Shown in pieces: positions 55,415-64,000 of a stretch of DNA of 64,000 bases. A model generated the notes under the pieces. That model was given only the letters and a program-made list of their open reading frames with translations, was not told where the DNA came from and did not search any database. Made by a program: the position numbers and the translations under genes. Positions within the stretch are counted from its first letter, which is position 1; each line of letters begins with the position of its first letter. The stretch covers positions 434,001 to 498,000 of the forward strand of contig CAVTIC010000001.1 of the NCBI GenBank assembly GCA_963734685.1, read 5' to 3'. This DNA comes from JAOUEA01 sp963734685 (GTDB taxonomy: Bacteria > Actinomycetota > UBA4738 > HRBIN12).

Positions 55415-56416
55415 GTGACCCTCAAGACCTGCTTCCGCTGTGACTGGCAAGGCGAAACGACGGAACCGGATTGCCCGAACTGCGGAGAACGGCCGCTCTA
55501 TGTGGTCGGTTCTTCTCTTTCCGGAGAGGCGGGGAGGCCGGCAAAGGGTCGTCCCGACGAGCGGAGCCGCGAGACAGAAAGCAGCGCAGGCATGTCCCCG
55601 TCCGGCAACCCGTCTCCCCCAACGAACCCACCCCCGCCCCAAGCTGATGCGACCGAATCGTCCAGCCGATCCGTCAGGTCAACCGCCACGTTCGTTCTGG
55701 CCGCCCTGGTGGTGACCGTCACACTGGGAACCTGGCTCAAGGCGCAGGAACGCTCGGCCCCAGCGGCATCGACCGACGCCGCGACGCTCGAGGCCCTCGC
55801 CCGTGAAACCTCGCCCTCGCCGACGCCCGCGGGCGTCGATCCTTTCGAACCGCCTTCCACCCGCAGGCGTGTGAACAGCATGAACGGAGTTCCGTTCTCG
55901 TTCACAGTGCCTGGGGCTGGCTGGGAACGGTTCGGCGACATCTCGATCAACAAGTCCGAGACAGGACCACAAAGTGCAGAGGCCATCCTCTATTGGTCAA
56001 GCTTCCCCGACGGCTACTACGAAGATCCATATGGCCATTTCGCCGCTCCGTGCGCCCAGCTGCTGAGCCCGCCGGTTGGTCCCTCGGCGGCCGATCTCGC
56101 GGCCGCGGTGTCGACGGCGCCTGGGACGGAGCTCGTCACAGGGCCCTCGGACAGCACCGTAGGCGGACACCCCGCGAGGCACGTGGTGCTCGCCGTTCGG
56201 AAGACCGTCGGTTGCGACCCGGGATTCTTCTACACGTGGCACGACGTGAAGGGGGGTGCGCTCTGGACGGCGACGCGTGTGGGCGCAACCATCAGGGTGT
56301 GGATCGTCGATGTGAAGGGCACGCGCCTCTTCATCGCGTCCGCGACGACCCGGTACGCCAGCTCAAGTCTCGACAAGGAGATCAAGCAGATCATCGGATC
56401 GATCCGCTTCGGATAG
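55415..56416 (+). CDS. zinc-ribbon, one-TM protein of unknown function
   Basis: A 333-residue protein. Residues 5-25 form a zinc ribbon (CFRCDW and CPNC), a Pro/Ser-rich linker follows, then a transmembrane helix (about 90-108) and an extracytoplasmic domain (about 150-330) with two Cys (APCAQ, VGCDPG) that could pair. The ribbon-TM-ectodomain layout parallels the sigma partners and it closes cassette 3 before the shared terminator. GTG start. Confidence 0.75.
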   Translation: MTLKTCFRCDWQGETTEPDCPNCGERPLYVVGSSLSGEAGRPAKGRPDERSRETESSAGMSPSGNPSPPTNPPPPQADATESSSRSVRSTATFVLAALVVTVTLGTWLKAQERSAPAASTDAATLEALARETSPSPTPAGVDPFEPPSTRRRVNSMNGVPFSFTVPGAGWERFGDISINKSETGPQSAEAILYWSSFPDGYYEDPYGHFAAPCAQLLSPPVGPSAADLAAAVSTAPGTELVTGPSDSTVGGHPARHVVLAVRKTVGCDPGFFYTWHDVKGGALWTATRVGATIRVWIVDVKGTRLFIASATTRYASSSLDKEIKQIIGSIRFG

Positions 56417-56431
56417 CACGATCTGCGATCC

Positions 56432-56527
56432 CGAGATGCCGAGAAGCCCGGCCCCTCGGGGGTCCGGGCTTCGGCCTTGGTGCCGCCCGAAGGCGGCGGA
56501 CGGATCGGGTGTTCAGCCCGATCCGAC
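56432..56527 (+). repeat. two-hairpin terminator repeat, copy B
   Basis: Second copy of the element at 53801-53910. Hairpin 56444-56471 (AAGCCCGG...), the same GGCCTTGG-TGCCGCC spacer, and a perfect 9-bp stem CGGATCGGG/CCCGATCCG (56501-56525). Between cassette 3 and the convergent clpC. Confidence 0.78.
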
Positions 56528-56532
56528 GTGGA

Positions 56533-59028
<2,496 letters not shown>

Positions 59029-59453
59029 GTCAGCGTCCTCCGGGCCACGACCCGCACGTTCCCGCTACCGACCGGAGATCTACGGACCCCGTCCTACCCC
59101 CGAGCCGCCTCGGGCGCCGCCCCCGGTGACCGGTCGCGACGCCCGCTGACAGGAAGTATACCCGTGGCCATGCGTATGCCTGGAACGACGCCGACACGTT
59201 GGACCCTTTCCGTCTTGGCTGGTGCACTTCCTGTCCTCACTGTGTTGTTCGGACTTTCTCGGCCTGAGGATTAGGTGCCTTTCGACTGATGCCGCGAATC
59301 CCCCGTTCGGACCATCAAATGTCCTCCTTCCGACCCGTTGTGTGGGGAGGACGGCGGGTGCCAGGATGGGCGAGCCCCGTTGGGGCGCATATGACCGGCG
59401 GCACGACCGAGGGGATCCACGTGCAGAACGCCTCCCAAAGCCTCGAAGGAGAG
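59029..59453. other. divergent control region between clpC and the receiver gene
   Basis: 425 bases without a convincing gene. On the minus strand TATACT (59155-59160) could be the clpC -10. On the plus strand TTGTTC (59245-59250) and GATTAG (59269-59274), 18 nt apart, are a weak candidate for the receiver gene. No CtsR-type repeat is seen. Confidence 0.4.
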
Positions 59454-59834
59454 ATGCGCGTGAGAGTGCTCGTGGTCGACGACCATCCGGCGTTCCGCCG
59501 GGCCCTCACGTCCGCCCTACGCTTGGTCGGCGACATCGAGATCGCCGGCGAGGCGGGCGGCGGCGTCGCAGCCTGCGATCAGGCGGAGGCGCTCGAGCCC
59601 GACGTCGTGTTGATGGACCTCTCGATGCCCGACCTCTCGGGCATCGACGCCATGAAGAAGATCCACGAATCGCGACCCGACCTTCCGGTCGTCATCCTCA
59701 CGGCTCACGCCGACGCGGGTGTCGAGCGGGAAGCCCGCGAGGCCGGGGCGCGAGGGTTCCTGGCGAAGGGCACCGGACTGCACGACCTGGTCGTCACCTT
59801 GCACCAGGCCACCGACGAGGAGCCGGTGCTCTAG
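59454..59834 (+). CDS. stand-alone response regulator receiver (NarL-like)
   Basis: A 126-residue receiver domain: VVDDHPAFRRAL, phosphoacceptor in VVLMDLSMPDLSG, LTAHAD and FLAKG with Lys. It matches NarL-type receivers but lacks the usual HTH output. AAGGAG is 4-5 nt before ATG 59454; GTG 59460 and an upstream GTG near 59421 are alternatives. Confidence 0.85.
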   Translation: MRVRVLVVDDHPAFRRALTSALRLVGDIEIAGEAGGGVAACDQAEALEPDVVLMDLSMPDLSGIDAMKKIHESRPDLPVVILTAHADAGVEREAREAGARGFLAKGTGLHDLVVTLHQATDEEPVL

Positions 59835-59875
59835 CGCCAGGTGGTCGATCCGGCGCCGCATCGTTCCTCGCCGGA

Positions 59876-60292
59876 TCAGCGAGGTTGGTCACGCAGGGCG
59901 CGCACGCGCTCGGAGAGCGCGACCAACAGGGCGCGCATCATCTCGGGGTTCTCGTCGAGGAGCCGGTTGAAGTTCCACGCGGGGATCGAGAGCGTCTTCA
60001 GCTCCCCCTTGGCGATGACCGAGGCCGAGCGCGGCTTCCCGTCGATCAACGACATCTCTCCGAAGTAGTCGCCGGGGCCCATCGTGCCGACGACTGAGCC
60101 GCCCTGGCTCGCCTCGGCCTCACCCGAGACGATCAGGTGGAACCCGACGGCGGAGCGATCTTCCTCCAGTACCGTCTTACCGGCGGGGTGGGTGACTTCC
60201 TTCGCGATCTCGGCGACGCGTTGCAGCGACCGGTCGGACATGCCCTGGAACAGCGGCACCTGCTTCAGCGCCCCGACGACCTCCTCCGACAT
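59876..60292 (-). CDS. cyclic-nucleotide-binding domain protein
   Basis: A 138-residue single CNB domain: VPLFQGMSDRSLQRVAEIAKEV, GFHLIVSGEAEAS, MGPGDYFGEMSLIDGKPRSASV, the last block being the phosphate-binding cassette with its Arg. It has no output domain. Adjacent to the MFS-CNB fusion gene on the same strand, so both may read the same nucleotide. Confidence 0.88.
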   Translation of the reverse strand: MSEEVVGALKQVPLFQGMSDRSLQRVAEIAKEVTHPAGKTVLEEDRSAVGFHLIVSGEAEASQGGSVVGTMGPGDYFGEMSLIDGKPRSASVIAKGELKTLSIPAWNFNRLLDENPEMMRALLVALSERVRALRDQPR

Positions 60293-60383
60293 CGACTCTC
60301 CCTTCGATCTCCATCCGTTCGGCGTCGCGAGCATAGCCCTGGGCGACGCCCGGGCGCGAGCGAGGCGAGCCGGGTTCCGCGGA

Positions 60384-62129
60384 TCAGCCCTCGTCCTGTG
60401 GGGGTTCCCGCATGTGATCCATCAGTGACCCCGCCCGGGCGTGCGCGGCCAGGCGGGTCTCGCCGTGGTCCGCGAGCGCCCGCAGGAACTCGGCGCGCTC
60501 GATGGCGAGCAGCCGACAATCGCCGGTCGCCCGGACGGTGGCGGTGCGAGGCACGTCGTAGAGCAACGCGATCTCTCCGAACCCGTCGCCGGGACCGAGC
60601 TCCGCCAGCGTCACGCCATCGCGTTCCACTGTCACGGCACCAGCCTGGATCGCGAAGTAGCGGTCGCCTAGCTCGCCCTCGCGGACGATCACCGAGCCGG
60701 CGGGCTCGTCCACGGGCACCGTGTTGGCGGCGACCCGCTCGAGCGCAGGTCCGGGAAGGACCCCGAAGATCGCGGTGCGCCGGAGGACGGCCATCTCGTG
60801 GTCGGGCACGCGGACGCCCACATCGAGGTCCGCGATCCGCCGACGCACCGCGAACCCCACGATCGGCATGACCAGGCCCCCGACGAGCACCATCCATCGG
60901 GGTCCCGCGGCGACGACGATCATCGAGGCGATGAGTGTGCCGAGCCCCTCGCCCGCCATGTAGAGGGCCTCGAGCACACCGAACACGCGCGTCAGTCGAG
61001 CATCCGGCACGACGCGTTGCAGCATCGTCACGCCTGTGACATCGGCGACCGCCATGCCGACGGCGCTCGCCGCCAGGGCGGGCGGGGCGATCGCGGGTGC
61101 ACCCGCGATCGCGACCAAGGGCAGCCCGTTCAACAACACGCCCGCGCGGAACGAGCCGAACAGACGTCGCCGGCCGGCGACGACGACGGCAAGGGTGGCG
61201 CCGATCAACGCTCCAGCCCCCATCGCGGCGTTGAGGAAACCCACGCCCGAGTCCCCCGTTCCCAGCACGTCGAAGGCCAGCACGACGATCGCGATGTCGA
61301 TGAAGCCGAGCACCACGGTGACGAGGCCGAGGAGGGTCACGATGAGACGGGGACGCGGATCTCGCCACACGGTCGCGATGCCGGCAACCACTTCCCGATG
61401 CACGCTCGTCGACGGCTCCGCCTTCCCTTCGACGGGAGGGACCGCGTGGGTCACGTGGATCGAGGCGACCAGCATCGTGCCACCGGTCAACAGCACCGCG
61501 AGCACCGCGTCGACGGCCCCCGGTCCGGAGAACCGGGAGACACCCGCGAGCACCACCCCGGCCAGCAGCGGCGCGAGGAGCACGCAGATGCTCTGGATCA
61601 GGCCCGCCGCGGCGTAGGCGGCGGTCAGTTCCCCCGGCGTGTTCGCGAGAGCAGGAAGGATGGCGCCGTGCGTCGGCCGCACCAGCGTGAGCGCACAGGC
61701 GGACACGATGGCCGCGGCGTACACGATCCCGGGGGACATCCCGAACAGCATCGCGACCGCCGTGGCCGCCGTTCCGACCGCGAGGCTCGCATACGCCAAC
61801 ATCAACACTCGTTCCCGGCGATGGCGGTCCCCCAACACGGAACCGATCGGTGCGGTGACCGCCGCCGCGATGAGCGTGACCGCCGAGATCACGCCGACAC
61901 GCCCTGGCCCGCCTTCCTCGAAGGCGTACACGACGAGCGCGATGTAGGCGGCCCACTCGGTGAGGCTGAACGCCACGAGCGCGAACTGGGCCTTCGCGAG
62001 CGACGGGACCCGGAACGACGCGACGAATCCTCTGAGCGAGGCCCGAAGCTCCTCGACGGCGGATGCGACGCCCGAGGGCGAGCGCTCGTCGACCTGATCC
62101 TCTGCGCCCGACCGCTCCCCTTCGCTCAC
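60384..62129 (-). CDS. MFS transporter fused to a cyclic-nucleotide-binding domain
   Basis: A 581-residue fusion. Residues about 40-430 form a 12-helix major facilitator domain (SVLGDRHRRERVL between helices); residues about 450-575 are a CNB domain with GDRYFAIQAG, ELGPGDGFGEIALLYDVPRTATV and LLAIERAEFLRAL. The nucleotide could gate transport. GTG 62129 is 6 nt below TAGTGT (62136-62141). The pseudogene at 24968 is a relative of its CNB part. Confidence 0.9.
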   Translation of the reverse strand: MSEGERSGAEDQVDERSPSGVASAVEELRASLRGFVASFRVPSLAKAQFALVAFSLTEWAAYIALVVYAFEEGGPGRVGVISAVTLIAAAVTAPIGSVLGDRHRRERVLMLAYASLAVGTAATAVAMLFGMSPGIVYAAAIVSACALTLVRPTHGAILPALANTPGELTAAYAAAGLIQSICVLLAPLLAGVVLAGVSRFSGPGAVDAVLAVLLTGGTMLVASIHVTHAVPPVEGKAEPSTSVHREVVAGIATVWRDPRPRLIVTLLGLVTVVLGFIDIAIVVLAFDVLGTGDSGVGFLNAAMGAGALIGATLAVVVAGRRRLFGSFRAGVLLNGLPLVAIAGAPAIAPPALAASAVGMAVADVTGVTMLQRVVPDARLTRVFGVLEALYMAGEGLGTLIASMIVVAAGPRWMVLVGGLVMPIVGFAVRRRIADLDVGVRVPDHEMAVLRRTAIFGVLPGPALERVAANTVPVDEPAGSVIVREGELGDRYFAIQAGAVTVERDGVTLAELGPGDGFGEIALLYDVPRTATVRATGDCRLLAIERAEFLRALADHGETRLAAHARAGSLMDHMREPPQDEG

Positions 62130-62135
62130 GCACGG

Positions 62136-62141
62136 ACACTA
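62136..62141 (-). promoter_or_regulatory. -10 box, leaderless, for the MFS-CNB gene
   Basis: TAGTGT on the minus strand, 6 nt before GTG 62129. Confidence 0.45.
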
Positions 62142-62163
62142 GCGGACCGGTGTTCCAGGAAGG

Positions 62164-62964
62164 TCAGACGATCGCCACCATGGCGCCGACGACGACCAAG
62201 CCGATCCCCGCCCACCCGAGGGCGCCGGGGTGCTCACGAGCGAGGAGCACGGCCAGCACGACCGAGACCTCCCGGAGCGTGGCCACCTGGCCGACGGGCG
62301 CGAGCCGGAAGGCGAACAGGACCAGCGCGTAGGCCCCCACGCTGCCGAGCGCGATCGCGGCGCCGGTCCGCCACGATGCCCGGAGACGCGCGACGTCGAA
62401 CCGGGTCGTCGCCGCCATCAACACGCCTTCGAGACCGAGCGTGCCGGCGAGGTACGCGAGCGGCGCCGCACCCTCGCGCACGGCTCTCGCATCGACGACG
62501 GAGTACACCGCGATCGACGCACCGACCAGGAGGGCGAGGGCGGTCGCCGCGAGGGTCCCCTGACGATGGGACCGGAACGCGAGCATCCCCAAGCCGACCG
62601 CGACGCACGCCGCACCCAGGACCGTCCGCACCGTGGCGGGTTGGCCCACCACTACGGTGGCCGCGATCGTCGCCATGAGCGGCGCGGACCCCCTTCCGAC
62701 CGGATAGGTGACCGAGAGCTCCCCACGCCGGTACGCGCCCGCGAGTGCGAGCCCGTACACGGCTTCGGCGATGCCGCTCACGACCACGAGCCCCCACACG
62801 CCGGCCGGCGGGTCGAGGACGAAGAAGACTGAGAGGACGATGGCGGAGACGAGGCCCGACATGGCCATCGCGGCGACGCGGTCGTCGGCCCCGTGCAAAC
62901 GGACGTTCCACAGAGCGTGGAGCAGGGCGGCGGCGAGCACCAAGGCGATCGCCCCCGGGTCCAT
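62164..62964 (-). CDS. EamA/DMT-type transporter
   Basis: A 266-residue integral membrane protein with about ten helices in two EamA repeats (for example GVWGLVVVSGIAEAVYGLALAGAYRRGELSVTYPVGRGSAPL). Exporter or permease of unknown small molecule. Ten nt after the lysS stop. Confidence 0.85.
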   Translation of the reverse strand: MDPGAIALVLAAALLHALWNVRLHGADDRVAAMAMSGLVSAIVLSVFFVLDPPAGVWGLVVVSGIAEAVYGLALAGAYRRGELSVTYPVGRGSAPLMATIAATVVVGQPATVRTVLGAACVAVGLGMLAFRSHRQGTLAATALALLVGASIAVYSVVDARAVREGAAPLAYLAGTLGLEGVLMAATTRFDVARLRASWRTGAAIALGSVGAYALVLFAFRLAPVGQVATLREVSVVLAVLLAREHPGALGWAGIGLVVVGAMVAIV

Positions 62965-62974
62965 CGCGGATGGG

Positions 62975-64000
62975 CTACTCGGGTCGCTGACTCGGGAACA
63001 TGATCAGGTCACGGAGACTGGGCGCATCGGTCAGGAGCAGCAGCACGCGATCGACGCCCATGCCGAGGCCCCCGGCCGGCGGCATGCCGTGTTCGAGGGC
63101 GCGCAGGAAGTCCTCGTCGAACGGGTGCACCTCATCGCCGAGCACGGCTTTCATCTGCTGCTGCAGCTCGAACTTCGCGCGTTGCTCGATCGGGTCCGAC
63201 AGCTCGCTGAACGCGGTGACGAGCTCGAGCCCGCCCGCCACCAGGTCGAAGTGCTCCGTGAGCCCGGGGTTCTCCCGATGCGGCCGGGCCAGCGGCGAGA
63301 CCTCGCGAGGGAAGTCGCAGACGAACGTCGGTCGCTCGATCGACGCCTCGACGAGCTTCTCGAACAGTTCCTGGACGATCTTGCCGGGGCCCCATGCATC
63401 GTCGATCGGCACGCCGTGGCGCTCGGCGATGCCGGGCAGGTCGGGGTGCTCGAGGGCCACCGGCTCACCGACCGCCTCGCTCACCGAGCCGAGGATCGTG
63501 ACGCGCGCGAACGGGGGCGTGAGGTCGATCGTGCGGCCTCGAACCGGGATGCTGAGCTCGTCGGGGTCACGGCCCACGACCGGGTTGACGGCTCGCGCAG
63601 ACTCCACGAGCAGCGTCTCGCTGAGCTCCATCATCGTGTGGTAGTCCCCGTAGGCCTGGTACGCCTCGAGCATCGTGAACTCAGGGTTGTGATCGCGGTC
63701 GATGCCCTCGTTCCGGAAGTTGCGTCCCAACTCGTACACGCGCTCCATGCCCCCGACGAGCATCCGCTTGAGGTACAGCTCCAGCGAGATCCGCAGCTTC
63801 ATGGGGATGTCGAGGGCGAGATGGTGCGTCGCGAACGGCCGGGCGTTGGCACCGCCTGCGACGATCTGCAGCATCGGGCCCTCGAACTCCACGTACCCCC
63901 GCTCGTCGAGGACCCGACGCATCGTCTTGAGCACCGCGGCGCGCGCCAGCACGTACCGACGCGGGTCCTCGTCGGCGATCAGATGCAGGTAGCGGCGGCG
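62975..64000 (-). CDS. lysS: lysyl-tRNA synthetase (class II), 5' end beyond the window
   Basis: The C-terminal 341 codons of a class II LysRS. Motif 1 region YVEFEGPMLQ, motif 2 FRNEGIDRDHNPEFTMLEAY and motif 3 GLGMGVDRVLLLL are present; the frame stays open to the window end with the typical RRRYLHLIADEDPRRY before motif 1. The anticodon-binding domain lies outside. Confidence 0.94.
   Translation of the reverse strand, partial: RRRYLHLIADEDPRRYVLARAAVLKTMRRVLDERGYVEFEGPMLQIVAGGANARPFATHHLALDIPMKLRISLELYLKRMLVGGMERVYELGRNFRNEGIDRDHNPEFTMLEAYQAYGDYHTMMELSETLLVESARAVNPVVGRDPDELSIPVRGRTIDLTPPFARVTILGSVSEAVGEPVALEHPDLPGIAERHGVPIDDAWGPGKIVQELFEKLVEASIERPTFVCDFPREVSPLARPHRENPGLTEHFDLVAGGLELVTAFSELSDPIEQRAKFELQQQMKAVLGDEVHPFDEDFLRALEHGMPPAGGLGMGVDRVLLLLTDAPSLRDLIMFPSQRPE

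Overview
The window is a GC-rich, gene-dense bacterial chromosome segment with actinobacterial hallmarks: CarD, a DUF3263/LytR_C gene pair as in mycobacteria, a DUF5679 zinc ribbon, SLH-NlpC/P60 cell-wall enzymes, a HrcA/CIRCE-controlled groEL, and many genes that look leaderless. It fits an uncultivated Actinomycetota lineage; no sequence search was possible, so no finer placement is offered. There is no prophage, insertion sequence or CRISPR array. || Layout. 55-8207: phosphoribulokinase-like kinase, transketolase, a GAF-PAS-GGDEF-EAL c-di-GMP enzyme, a small basic protein, a KamA-family radical SAM protein and a nitrilase-type hydrolase. 8209-13196 (minus): one run encoding a MogA-XdhC fusion, a sulfatase, a phospholipase C-like phosphoesterase and a membrane protein, preceded by a long RNA-like hairpin. 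13535-17568: thioredoxin, S9 peptidase, a PrmC-like methyltransferase with an altered active site, and a GroES-like protein. 17586-22082 (minus): a tight operon of M20 peptidase, membrane-anchored ATP-grasp ligase, C45-type NTN hydrolase and YjbQ. 22178-32176: small regulators, SLH-NlpC protein, thioesterase, a broken cyclic-nucleotide-binding (CNB) gene, GroEL with CIRCE, S9 peptidase, BrkB, flavin-type oxidase and acetyl-CoA synthetase. 32353-36892: Rrf2 regulator, receiver, LytR_C, DUF3263, large histidine kinase. 37010-39716 (minus): sulfur-carrier operon DsrE-TusA-SQR-like-TusA-DsrE2. 39881-43309: D-aminoacylase, nuclease, P450. 43366-48779 (minus): radA, carD, PIN-TRAM, ispD, ispF, rlmB, tRNA-Thr housekeeping block. 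48883-50505: DsbB and RIO kinase with an unusual leader. 50576-56416: three successive ECF sigma/one-TM-partner cassettes. 56533-64000: clpC, receiver, CNB protein, MFS-CNB fusion, EamA transporter and lysS, which runs off the window end. || Cross-cutting observations. About seventeen start codons sit 6-8 nt downstream of a TANNNT -10 box, which implies widespread leaderless transcription and decides several starts; two divergent gene pairs share tiny overlapping promoter regions. Several genes carry single-base frameshifts (ispF, the second sigma cassette), either real decay or assembly error. The strongest candidates for something undescribed are the modular ECF sigma/anti-sigma-like cassettes, the M20/ATP-grasp/C45/YjbQ operon, and the structured leader before the MogA-XdhC fusion.
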